Part shown: piece by piece, positions 10,020 to 22,200 of the stretch
Position numbering within the stretch: position 1 is the first letter of the stretch
Layout: each line of letters begins with the position of its first letter
Assembly: GCA_016987375.1 (NCBI GenBank)
Contig: PJRA01000244.1
Location: forward strand, 91,186-130,607
Origin: Brachionus koreanus
Taxonomy: Eukaryota > Rotifera > Eurotatoria > Ploima > Brachionidae
DNA length: 39,422 bases
Direction: 5' to 3'
Notes under the pieces: generated by a model
What the model was told of the DNA's origin: nothing
The model's input: only the letters and a program-made list of their open reading frames with translations
Database searches by the model: none
Position numbers and translations under genes: made by a program

Positions 10020-10400
10020 AACATTGGTCGGCTGGCTGTAAAATTTCAATCAGGTGGAATAAAGACTATTCAGATGACCATGTGTTGATAACAAATACAT
10101 AAGCTAATAAACACCTGAAAACGCAAGATCTAGCGAATAATGCTTAACCAATTGAACTTGAAATAAACAGGACCAAAACCAAAGTAATGTGTATAAACAC
10201 GAAACTTATGTCAGAGATGTCTGAAGCTGACAGTAAAAGTACTTAGGATAGAAGAAAATCAAATAACAAAAAGAGACCTGCAATGGACATCGCAAAGCAG
10301 ACGAAAAGGGGAAAGACCAGAGATGACTTGGAGGGAAAAAATTATGAGAGAGCTCACTGAAATGAAATGGCATGGGATGAAGCAAGGGTAAAGGCAAAAA
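10020..10400 (+). mobile_element. Non-LTR retrotransposon relic (internally deleted)
   Basis: Around 10116-10150 the sequence CTGAAAACGCAAGA...TAGCGA..ATAATGCTT matches the endonuclease-region relic at 22637-22680. It then jumps to reverse-transcriptase C-terminal sequence: NRTKTKVMCINTK followed by KRDLQWTSQSRRKGERPEMTW and AWDEARVKAKSGR in shifting frames. This TWR...W.EA ending is typical of RTE/CR1-type LINE ORFs. Broken by stops and frameshifts. Confidence 0.6.
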
Positions 10401-10857
10401 GTGGTCGAATTTCGACGAGATGATGAATCAAATTTACAGCATTCACCGCGTGAAATACGACGAAAACGACTGGACGTTAAGCTCTTGTACTTGTTGGTTT
10501 TGGCTTAAGCACTATAAATGTCATCATCAAATTGCAATCGCAGCACGCAAGAAAAAGTGTAATTTTGACTCTGTCGGTATGGATATCCCAATTCAATCGA
10601 ATCGAAGAAAAGGAAGACCAAAAAAAACACTAAAGGCTCTCCTTTTTCAAACAATCGATACACAAGCTTCAAGTTCGTCTCCAAAGGGAATTGCATCTGA
10701 CGAAGATTCAGAAGATGAAGTATTGTCAAAAAAACCAAGAATCGAATCTGATCAGAACGAAGCGTTTGACAGCGAGTCAAAATCATGCGAAAACTGTGGC
10801 AGTAAAATGACGAAAAGAAGATATTGGACTTGTCCGAACAAATGTGGTAAAAAATAA
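10396..10857 (+). pseudogene. MULE transposase C-terminal fragment with SWIM finger
   Basis: The open frame starts inside a longer homology reading KWSNFDEMMNQIYSIHRVKYD. A SWIM zinc finger follows (CTCWFWLKHYKCHHQIAIA; CxC...CxH), then the linker RRKGRPKKTLKALLF, an acidic Ser-rich segment, and a terminal Cys motif CENCGSKM..YWTCPNKC. This is the standard C-terminal layout of Mutator-like (MULE) transposases and host SWIM proteins. The catalytic domain is absent: the fragment abuts a LINE relic at about 10400. An intact ATG at 10420 gives 145 aa, but I regard it as a transposon remnant rather than a host gene. Confidence 0.6.
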
Positions 10858-11276
10858 TTATTTTGTTTTCTTTTAATTTTTTGTGTGGTAAAAAAAAATT
10901 TTTGTGAAATAAAAAAAAATGATATAGTTTTTATTTAATATTTGTGTTTTTTTTAATAAATATGTGTTGAAATATACAAAAAAAAGGTTTTTCTTAATTT
11001 TAATGGATATTTTTAATAATTGTGGTTTTTTTAATAAAATTGTGGTATGTAACTTAAAAATTGTGGTATTTTATTAAAAAATTGTGGTATCAAAAATGAT
11101 TTCGCGAATAGGAACTATTGATTTGAGAAGTAAATCTAATTGTACAATGATACCATAAACAGATATGAAATAAAAATTGTCTGTTATAAGTTAAAAAATT
11201 ATAAAATAATTTTAAAAATTAAATAAAATAGAGATTTGATTGTTGGTACCAATATTGTTGAATTTTTGGAAGCAGC

Positions 11277-11390
11277 TTCTGTTTTCCTACTCTATAATAA
11301 CATCTTTTATTTTTTTAAATAAAATTTTTAAAAATATTTTTTTTTCCTTTAACTCGAACTCTTTTATCAGTCCCGTTATGTTAGGACAAT
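11277..11390 (+). repeat. Fragment of a pogo/Tigger-like element, copy 2
   Basis: Matches about 100 bp of 16875-17000: ataata(a)catcttttattttt, TTTTTTCCTTTA..AACTCGAACT, and a diverged (g)tcCCG block. Here the terminal inverted repeat is truncated. Confidence 0.45.
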
Positions 11391-11489
11391 TCTTTTTTAA
11401 AAAAAAAAATTTATATTTATTTTAAAATATTATGAAATTTATTCAAATAAAATAAGATAAATTAATTTAGAAAAAAAAAGTGTTCATAA

Positions 11490-13212
11490 TTAAGATTGAG
11501 TTAGAGCTGAAGGCTGCGAAGGTGGTAGAATGTGTCCTCCTTTGCGTGACAAAATAGAAATTTCGGCTTTAAGAGCTTCGATCTCTTGAGCCTGCAGTTG
11601 AACCAAAGTGTGCAATCTTCTTCGTTCTTCAAGTTCTTTTTTCGATGTACTAGTCATCTCTTGTCCCAAACTTCTTTGCTTATTGTCCAAATCATTCTCA
11701 AGTTTTTTGCTCTTAGTCAAAAGCTCAACCATTTCATTAATTCTAGTCGTGTTTGCCTTCAACAATTCGATTGACTCGTCCTTCTCCGAGTTAATTTTGT
11801 CCAACCATTCGCGCATTACTCTTTCATGTTCAAATTCATTCTCAGCCATTTTCTGTTTTAACTCTTCAATTTGCTGATTAACAGCGATTAGCTCAATTTT
11901 TTCCAAATCAACTATTTTTCCGTATTTGTCAATCATCATTTTGTTACACAATTCGTCTAGCCTGCCCACATACTCGTCCATTTTTCTCTTGTCTCTAATC
12001 AATTCAACATGTCTTTCCTTTAAATTTCTGAATAGCTTTTTCTCAGAAGCTTTCTCCACTTCGAGCTCTTTGATGCGAGTCTGCAATCGGTCCAAATTTT
12101 TGGCATCAAAAGCCAAAGCTTGGCCTAAATCGGACGGAAATCGTCCCCTATTCAAAAATTGAATCTGAGCCAAGCGCAATATTACTACTATGTCCAAATC
12201 GTTGATTTTTTTTTGTTTTTCTTTTTGAAAATTTTCCAACTCATGCTGCGCTTGCTTGAGAGCATTTTCTATTATTTTTCCCCTCTTAATCAAACCGTCC
12301 TGGTCCTTTTTGAACTGTTCAAATATTTTTTTCTCTTCGGCAATTTGTTCTTCAAAGTCCAATCGTTTCTCTCTCAGTTGACATACTTGGTCGTACAACT
12401 CTTGTCTCAAGCCAGAAGGGCAAATGTCCAGGTCGAGTTGTTCGCGGCCTTCGGCCTCGCTGTCATCATCATCAAAGTCTTCGTCATCGTCATCATCGTC
12501 CTCGTCTTCTGACTCCTCTTCGGACTCTTCATCCTCTTCAGCGCCATCTACTTTTTTCTTTCTCTTTATGCGACGCTTGTACACTTTGTTCAAAAAGTCT
12601 CCATATTTAGTCTCATCATGGATCATGTGAACAAAATTATGATACAAATGCTTCAAGCCTTCGTCTAACTTTTCAATATCCTTTTTTTTTAGATCAGTTT
12701 TTGATTGTATTTCAGCTAATTTGCCTTGCATTTCAATATGTTCATCTTTTTTCATAGACAATTTTTGTTCTAATTCATTTTCTGTTTTTTCAAAGTCTTT
12801 TAGGAGCAAAAATTCCTCAAATATAGTCACGTGACGCAAGTCGGCTTTTTTCATGTAAATGGAAATGCGTGCCTTGTCATGTCTGAGAACTTTTAATTCA
12901 GCATCAAAGAGCTGAATTTTTTCCTCGATTGATTTGATTATTTGCTTTTGTTCATAATGTAGACGTATTTCTTTGGCTTGGGCCGACTGTTTCATCAAAT
13001 TGGACATTGTTTCTTTATTGTGCCACAGTTTTTTAAGACCATCAAAATTAGTTCTTTTTTTAGCATGTGTTGTTTCGATTTTTTTCGTCTGTGCTCCGTT
13101 TCCGAATCCTCCGAAGCCGCCCGAGCCCGATTCTTCATCATTAGCTTTGTTCTGTTTTGATTCCAGCTCCTTTTTGAATTCAATTAATCTTTCTCTCGTC
13201 TGCTGATATTTT
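11490..13212 (-). CDS. CFAP44: CFAP44 exon 10 (C-terminal coiled coil)
   Basis: 1723 nt, 574 codons including the stop, starting at acceptor GAATAG|AAAATATC. Contains FDAELKVLRHDKARI, the polyacidic stretch, DLDICPSGLRQELYDQVCQL and the conserved IVVILRLAQIQF-like segment. A GTG-initiated reading at 13220 is not the true start. Confidence 0.92.
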
Positions 13213-16200
13213 CTATTCACAAAATATAATTTTTAGTAGATTTTAAAATTTTTATTCTTATTTTTTTTTATGCAAGAGCCAAGAAAATCTATCAAAACAT
13301 TTACCAATTTATTCAATAAATACCAAAGAATCTGTTACCTTCTTTAATCAGTTATTCATCAGCTTATTAACTGATGCACAAAGATAAGCAATAATTACGC
13401 TTCGAAATGCTGACAGATACATTTAATAACGGGTGATGCATAAGTAAATGGACAAAAGTTAAGTTAACTTGTCTGATCATGCAAATGATCGGAGGATCAT
13501 ATATATATTTATTTATAAACTGCTAAAAATAAGCTATAATATTAAAAAAAANNNNNNNNNNNNNNNNNNNNNNNNNNNNNNNNNNNNNNNNNNNNNNNNN
13601 NNNNNNNNNNNNNNNNNNNNNNNNNNNNNNNNNNNNNNNNNNNNNNNNNNNNNNNNNNNNNNNNNNNNNNNNNNNNNNNNNNNNNNNNNNNNNNNNNNNN
13701 NNNNNNNNNNNNNNNNNNNNNNNNNNNNNNNNNNNNNNNNNNNNNNNNNNNNNNNNNNNNNNNNNNNNNNNNNNNNNNNNNNNNNNNNNNNNNNNNNNNN
13801 NNNNNNNNNNNNNNNNNNNNNNNNNNNNNNNNNNNNNNNNNNNNNNNNNNNNNNNNNNNNNNNNNNNNNNNNNNNNNNNNNNNNNNNNNNNNNNNNNNNN
13901 NNNNNNNNNNNNNNNNNNNNNNNNNNNNNNNNNNNNNNNNNNNNNNNNNNNNNNNNNNNNNNNNNNNNNNNNNNNNNNNNNNNNNNNNNNNNNNNNNNNN
14001 NNNNNNNNNNNNNNNNNNNNNNNNNNNNNNNNNNNNNNNNNNNNNNNNNNNNNNNNNNNNNNNNNNNNNNNNNNNNNNNNNNNNNNNNNNNNNNNNNNNN
14101 NNNNNNNNNNNNNNNNNNNNNNNNNNNNNNNNNNNNNNNNNNNNNNNNNNNNNNNNNNNNNNNNNNNNNNNNNNNNNNNNNNNNNNNNNNNNNNNNNNNN
14201 NNNNNNNNNNNNNNNNNNNNNNNNNNNNNNNNNNNNNNNNNNNNNNNNNNNNNNNNNNNNNNNNNNNNNNNNNNNNNNNNNNNNNNNNNNNNNNNNNNNN
14301 NNNNNNNNNNNNNNNNNNNNNNNNNNNNNNNNNNNNNNNNNNNNNNNNNNNNNNNNNNNNNNNNNNNNNNNNNNNNNNNNNNNNNNNNNNNNNNNNNNNN
14401 NNNNTAACGATGGAGATTTTCATTATTTAAAAATCATAATTCTATTCAAAAATAATTTCTTTACACTTTACAAAAATCCATAACTTAATATCATCTTTAA
14501 TTTTTGAGATATTCGTTTTTAATTTTTGTCCATTTACTTATGCATCACCCGTTACTAGGCTTACATCTTAAATTAATTATAAGCTTGTGTTCTGTACACG
14601 AGCATAAATTAGTATTCCATTCTTAGAACTTCAGAAGGTTCAATCATCTCAATAAAGCTTTTAAAGACTAAATATTATAGTCACTATAAACCGGTTAAAA
14701 ATCTTACAGCAAAATTAAATTTTAATTGAATTTCTAAAAACTTGTTTTTACAAGACATTGTGAAATTTCATACAAAATTTCCAATTCAAAAAAGTAAATA
14801 ATCTAATACCTTTTGTTCTAATGGCCAAAGATTTGTTCTGCAGATGAAACAAATTTAATCAACCGTTGTTTAACCTAAAACGGAAGTCAACAAAATTTCA
14901 CTCAATAAAAAAATATTGAAAATTAATCGCCATTAATTTGTACACATTTTGCAGAATGTTTCATGTTTTATCTGCAGAGCAAATCTTTAACTAATATAGA
15001 TCTATTTAAAAATCATTCAATTTTGCAAACTGAGTTTAAAAAGTTTTGTTGATTAAAAATTATTTTAATAATATGTAAAGTAAAAATTGTCAGAAATCGT
15101 TACAAAAATATAAATTATTGATTAGTTAAACTCATACAATATCAATCTGAAATTGAAAACAGATCATTTTGAAAAATTTAATTATTTTAAAAAAATTCTT
15201 GTTGTGTAAAGAATCTGTTAGTTAAATAATTTGTTATGTGTGAAATTAGACAATAAGAGAATTTAAAGCATATAAATTTAGACTTTTTGAAAAATTTATT
15301 ATTTAAAAAATAAAGGTCTAACTCACTGTTCAGGTATTTCTTCAAGTTGCATTGTTGGCCGTTCAATGGGTATAGATTGGACTTGATCAAGGATGTAGTG
15401 AATTTGTTCTAGTCTATCAATAGCTGAGTTTATTTCGTCAACTAAGCATTTTTTTTTGTCTCGCAGGGTCAAAACTTTTCTATTAAAAATCATTTGATTA
15501 CTGTTGATCTAACAGAAAAAAAAAACTTAAAATTAAATAAAATATCAAATTTAGTATTTTATCTTACAAATTTTTTAATCATCATCAATCTTTCGACAGC
15601 TTTGAAAACATTCATGCGATCATTTTCAGAAACCACATAGTCATCACTAGACTTGAGCTTAAAATCACCAATTGTTCTTTCGGCATTTTGAATGTTTTCA
15701 AGATCAATGGGATTTTCATATCCATCGGGTAGCTTTGACTTCATCAATTCTTGCCACTCACGTTTTCGTTTAAGTCTCTTATTTCGTCTTTCTTCCATTT
15801 TTTTAAGAGCTCTTTCAACCTTGGCAGCAGTGTTGCCTCGCAACTTACCAAATATTTTTTTCATTTGATCCATGATACTTTGACCTTGTAACAGGCTGTT
15901 TTCACTTTCCTCAGATTTTGCATCCAAAATACCTAAATAACAAAAAGAATGAAGCCCATTTTTTTTAATTAAATTAACTAAAGCTAAATCAAGAGTATAC
16001 AAGAGCATTATTTTTAAGCTAATTTTATAGATAGTTGAATAATTCATAAGCTTTTTTTATTAAGCTTTACTATTTTCGTACTATAAAGATCGTCAAAACT
16101 AGATCTAGAATTATTATCATTATCATCTAAAGTACTAGATGTATCTAATTTTTTTTCTAGAATGTTAAATTTTTGACCATCTAAATTTAAACCTTGACTA

Positions 16201-19200
16201 TCGGCATTTAGAATTTCCGAAACTAAAATGAGACAAAGTTAAAAAATTTATTCTTAAAAATTCTATTTAAAATTAATTTATTTTAAAGCACGTCTCTAAC
16301 TTTGTCAAAGAAATTCAAAAATGTGAACTGAATTTTGACTTGATTCAAGTCATTTGGCAAAGTTAAATTTTTTATCAAATTTCATTTTTCAAATATGATC
16401 AAAAAATTTTAAATGCGTAATTAAATTTCTTAGAAGATTTTTAGATTTTTTTTTAAATTTCAAAGCTTTTTGTTATTGTGAAATTTAAATAATAAAAAAG
16501 TTAAAAATTCTAAACAAGTTTTCAGTATAAAAATATTAATTTTAATTTTATTCATGAAATGTTTTAAAAATCATGTAAAAATTACCAGTAAAAAAATTAA
16601 TTATCTTGAAAATCTTTTTATCTTAATTACTAATTAAAAGACAAATATAAAAATATTAGATGATTTTGATCATTTCAAATAAAAAAACAATGGAATTCAA
16701 AGGTGTTAAACGAAAGATAAACTTAATAACAATAAAGGTAAAATTTGAAGCATTAGAAAAAAAAGAGATGGTTGGATCAAAAACAAGGAAAAAATTGAAG
16801 AATGGAGAATAATTTGGATGTAATGTTAAAAAAGCAGTTAAAAATAACTAATTTTTTTAAATGATAGTTTTTTCCTACTATCTTTTATTAATACTATAAT
16901 AATATCTTTTATTTTTTTATTAAATTTTAAAAATTAAACAATTTTTTCCTTTATTACGCTTAACTCGAACTTTTTGCTCGGTCCCGACGAGTTCGAGTTA
17001 ACCATGATTTACTGTATTAAAATAAACAGTTTTGAATGGTTTTCAAAAAAATCAAATGTTTAACTGTTTGCTTATTTAATTCTAAAAAACTTCATAAAGT
17101 GAAAACTTTTAAATTATTGTACTGTTACGGCATTAAAAACTATCAGCAACAGAAGTAGTTCGTGAAATATGTCAAGTGCAAGGTGAAAATATACTTTAAC
17201 TAAGATACAAGATTGTAAAAAAATTAATAATGGTTATATGAGCATTCAGAGGAAGAGAAACTCAGATAAACAAGCAGTCACCTTAACGTGATTATCAAAG
17301 CCAACAGGTGCCTATTTCGATATTCAATGAAGCATTGATCAACCAGCTCAGCCAGTCGTGAAAACATGGTGCTTTGATGAAAAAAGGATGTTATGTAGAA
17401 GATTTGTTAAGGGATCGAAATTTTTACTCTTCCAGCATATAGCCAGACTACTCTCAGTTAGTTATTCAATTTAGAGAATAATATTTTATATTTTGAAGAT
17501 TAGCTAAATTTTATTTTATTTTTTTTGATAAATTAAAAATAGAAAAAAAAAGCAACATATATAGGGTCACAGATCACATAAAATTAAGTGAAAAAAAAAC
17601 TAATAACTTTATTTTTAAGTCTACCAAATTCAACTAAGGATTTAAAATTAAAAGAAATTGACAAAAACACTGAAAAAAGTTCATTCTGTTCTTTAATGAA
17701 TTTTGGCCATCAATTAATTGACAGACAAAAATATGTTACCTTCTTTAATCAATTATTCATTAGCTTATTAGCTGATGCACGAATATAAGTAATTATTGTA
17801 CTTATCGGGTATCTCAGAAGCTAGATGCTTCGAAATTCTGACAGATATATTTAATACTAAGCTTACATCTTGACTTAACATATAGGTATAAATGAAGATT
17901 CCATTCTTAGAACTTCAGAACGTTCAATTTCTTAAACAAAGCTTTTAACAATATAGTATGTTGCAAAAGTTTAGAAATTTGGGTACTTGTTAATGTTTTG
18001 ATTATTTTTTTATATACATGTTCTAAAAAACTCTAATTCAGTTAAGACAAAGTCTAACTTTGAGTTTTGACAAACTCTGGTTCGAATAGTTCTGATAAAA
18101 TTAACTGTTCATTCAATTTGTTTTCTTAATTGATTGAGGAATAGTTTACCACTGTTGTAAGAAATGGGAGGCAAAGCCATTGATTTTAGTAAAATAAAAA
18201 ACTAAAATTTTCGGTTATTTATTTAACTTAAATGTCCGACCAATTTTAACTAAATATGCTTAATCAAAATATTCACAAATAACATAAATTGATTTTACAT
18301 TAAGTCAAATTTTTTATAAAAATCATAAAAAAAATTATTTTCGTTTACAATTTGAATTTTACAGACTGACTTCTCTTTACTAATGCATTTTGTATGTTAA
18401 CATGTATTTATTTTTGTAATATTTGCTAAAACATTAACTAAATCTGCTGGACCCCTATTAACATCAATGAATATTTTGATTAAGCATATTTAGTTAAAAT
18501 TGGTCGGACATTTAAGTTAAATAAATAACCGAAAATTTTAGTTTTTTATTTTACTAAATGTAATTTTTTTTTACCATTTAGCTCATATAAATAGCTTTAC
18601 TTAATGCGCATGACATATATATTGTATTCTTATTAAACCGGTTACAAATGAGATCTAATTGACAAGATAACTTTTGGATCGACAAGCAATCTAATTTGAT
18701 AAAAAATTAATTTTTCTCACAAACCCAAAAGAGGAAGGCCAAAAAAGCAAAAGGCAGCTTTGTTCTACAAAAACGATTCTAATTTGAGCAGTTTAGATAA
18801 TAAATTCGAATTATTGAAAGCATATGTGAAACAAGAGATGTTTATAAAATTATTTTGTTATTTAAATAAACATTTTTGTCACTTAAATTACAAAATTATA
18901 AATAGTCACATCATCAAATATGTTTGTCAGTCTGCTAGTTATTTATGGTCAGATAAATTTGTCATCTCCAAAAAATTTAAGCCATCAATTTTTAGCATTT
19001 ATGCTTTCGTTTTTTTGCAAAATCAATGGCTTTGCCTCCCATTTCTTACAACAGTGGTAAACTATTCCTCAATCAATTAAGAAAACAAATTGAATGAACA
19101 GTTAATTTTATCAGAACTATTCGAACCAGAGTTTGTCAAAACTCAAAGTTAGACTTTGTCTTAACTGAATTAGAGTTTTTTAGAACATGTATATAAAAAA

Positions 19201-22200
19201 ATAATCAAAATATAAACAAGTACCCAAATGCGAAATTTAAAATAGATGCTTTGAAAAAGAATATCAATATTATTAGAACATTGAGTATGATGGTGATATC
19301 GATGTAAAAGAATTTTGGAGAAAAATAAAATTTACTTTTTTTGGGATGTTTAATTTAGCAAAAAAATTGCTGTGACTCAATTAAAAAATATTTAAATAAA
19401 TTAAATTAAATAAATAATTTTAAAAAATTTAACTATTACTTTTTTATGGAATGAGAAGTGCTTTTTGATTTAAATTTTAATTAAAAAACATAAACTAACC
19501 TTGTGCATCTAGATTCTCTTTAGTCTTTTGTTTTTCAAGCAATTTAGCCAAATACTGATTTTCCAATTCTGTTTTATAATCTTCCATGTCCTTGGGCAAA
19601 GCCACTGTTCGAAATGTAGTCACATTGATTGACTTGTCAAACGAATGAACAACTATATGATCACAATCAATGGCATCTTTGAATTTAGATTGAACTTTTT
19701 CTAACATTAGTCGACACTTTTCCGACTGCCAAGCAAGCTCACGATAAGTCAAATCAATTTTTTCATTTATTTGCTTGATGACATGCTCCTTGATTGATTC
19801 TTCGAGCATAAATTCGTCTTTGCTTAGTTTTAGTCTTGGCACCAGCTGGTCATTTTGTGTAGTCAAATCTTTGTACAATTTTCTCAAGCCATTTATTTTG
19901 TGTCTCATGTCAGCTTTTTTGCCCTCAGCTATGGCAATCATTTTGTCATATTCGGACTTTTGTTTCGCCTGTTCGATGCTATACGCAGCCGGATCATCAA
20001 TGTCAACCGCTTCTTTTACCTGACTCTTGCAAACAATTTTTATTTTTTCTTTTCTGGCTTTTTCCAAGTCGTCTGGCGACGAATTGAACAAAATTCCGAA
20101 TATGTTGCTGTCAGCGCCTATGGAGAACAGAAATTTTTCATCATAGCTGAGACACACATTTGTCACGTGGCCATAATCGGTGTCATGATAGCCAAATGAC
20201 CAGTAGTGTTTGATGTCTTCGATTTTTTTCGACTCTTCCATCGGACTAACTCGAAGAACGCCGTTTTTTTCGCCCATTATAGAAAATTTTTTTGATTTGC
20301 TTAAATAAATTAAATTTTTTTTAGAAAATTTTTTTTTGATAAAAATAATTTTTTAACATCAAAACTTACTCATAAATCATGCATGTTAAAGGAATATCTT
20401 CAGAATGGGTTAGATCTGACATTAAGACAGGCACGCCACGAATCGGCTCATCAATTTTATCCGGTGACATTTTGGCCTTTTGTGCTTCGTCCAAAAATTT
20501 GCATTCATACAAATATCCGGCATCGTAGTCGTCCATTGAAAGCCAGAAAGTATCTTGAGAGCTGTAAAGAGCCCAACAAATTTTGCTCGGCGTTTCAGGA
20601 ATGTAAGGCTTCCATTCGTCCTCTTTAGGCTTTGATTCTTCGTCCTCCTCATCTTCGCCATTCTCTGCTTCTTCTGATTTTTTTTCCTCGGCCTTTTTCT
20701 TTTTTTTCTCTTCTTCTTCGTCAATGCCCCTTAGTCGTCTCAGTTCCATTTCTTTTTTGAGCCGTTCTTCTTCTTCAATTCGTTTTCTTTCAAGTTCTTC
20801 TTCATGCTTTAGAGAAATAATACAATTAAAATAAAAAAAAAATTTTTTTCTATTTTTTCAAGTTTTTATTACTCTTAAAAAAGACTTTATTGATTTGAAT
20901 TGATATTTCCTGTGTTTAAGATTTAGTTCTATTAGGTAGGTTTTTGTTACATCGTATGAGCCAGGAACAGGTGCCTCAAATTCATACACAGCTCCGTTTT
21001 CCATACAAACCAAAAGTCGATTTTTATGCTTAAATTAAACAGGAAGTAAAATATGGTTCAAGTATGCATTGATGATTTTTTACATAATCAGCAGGAGTCC
21101 ATGTCATAAAGGTCACTTTTGATGGTAGATTTACAAATCCTATTGGCGATCGGGTGTTTTGTTTGTTACTGAAAAAGAACACTGTTTTGTCATCACTCTA
21201 AAAAATAAAAAAAAATTTTTTTTAACTGATTTAAAACATTTTTAATTTGTATAAAAATTTTCGAAAACTAAAATGCTGAAAATAACTAAAATGCAATAGA
21301 TACTAAATTTTGTCTCTCTAATCATTAATTTTATCTTTTCATTTTTTGATTAATTAAAGACTAAAGATTTTTATAAAAAATTACAAATATTTTCTATTTA
21401 ATTTCGAGTTCATTTGCTAAAAAGAGCAAAAGCATCGAAAAATTGCTTAGAAAAGATTGTTTTTTAACACTCAAAAAACAATTAAACATTTAGATTTTTG
21501 TCTAACAGCATTTCTCGATTAAAGTATTTTAATGGTCTAGCTATTCAAGGCGCTTATTCAAGGTCAACACTTTCAACGTATTTTTTTTTTTAACCCTATT
21601 CTATCCTAGTGGATAATATAGATAATGGGGAGGAGCTAATCTCCTTTTCAAGTGCCTTTTTGAGCAACAGCTCCGATCTGACACAGAGGCTACTGCATCG
21701 AGTTGATCATCTACACTGAAAATTTTGAACAGTCGAAACCGGTCCCCCATTTTTTGATGAAAGGGTTTTAAACATTTTCCTATTGATACATGAAATTTTT
21801 GTAAGAGAATTTTAAAAAATTGAAGGTTTTGAAGTTCTAAGTATGGAATCTGTATTTATACCATTTCGAAGGGCCTAACTTCTGACATACCTGAAAAGTA
21901 AGATTCTTAATTATCTTTATGCACCGTATTAGCTAAATGCTGATGATGTTAGCTGATAATTAACTGATGATAGAGGCAAGCACATTTCAATTTGATTTGT
22001 TTTGATCTTTTGAAATCTTCCAATAACATACATTTACTGGCAATGTGAATTTTGGAACAAAAAGCAAAAACAAAAATTTCAAATTAAAATAACTTTTTTT
22101 CTAAGGGTCCAAAAATAGTTGTGCAAAATGTATCAATTGATACAAGGTTTGTATCACCCAAATTTAGTTTGTGTAAAATCTCTGCAATTTAATTTTAATA

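Noticed and set aside
10206..10397. 63-aa minus-strand ORF
   Set aside because: Antisense to the LINE reading TWREKIMREL, which fits a known family.
11586..13206. Plus-strand Ser-rich and hydrophobic ORFs across CFAP44 exon 10
   Set aside because: They are antisense shadows of the Glu/Asp/Lys-rich coiled coil; the minus strand has conserved CFAP44 sequence.
13469..14423. Long ORFs across the N run on both strands
   Set aside because: They consist almost wholly of unknown bases and are artefacts of the assembly gap.
13213..15326. Missing CFAP44 exon in the gap
   Set aside because: Exons 9 and 10 join in the same phase and the total length of 1856 aa fits the family, so none is needed, though a small one cannot be excluded.
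18760..19080. 106-aa plus-strand ORF in CFAP44 intron 6
   Set aside because: It runs out of the MULE-like insert into the inverted-repeat arm of the foldback element; no independent gene support.
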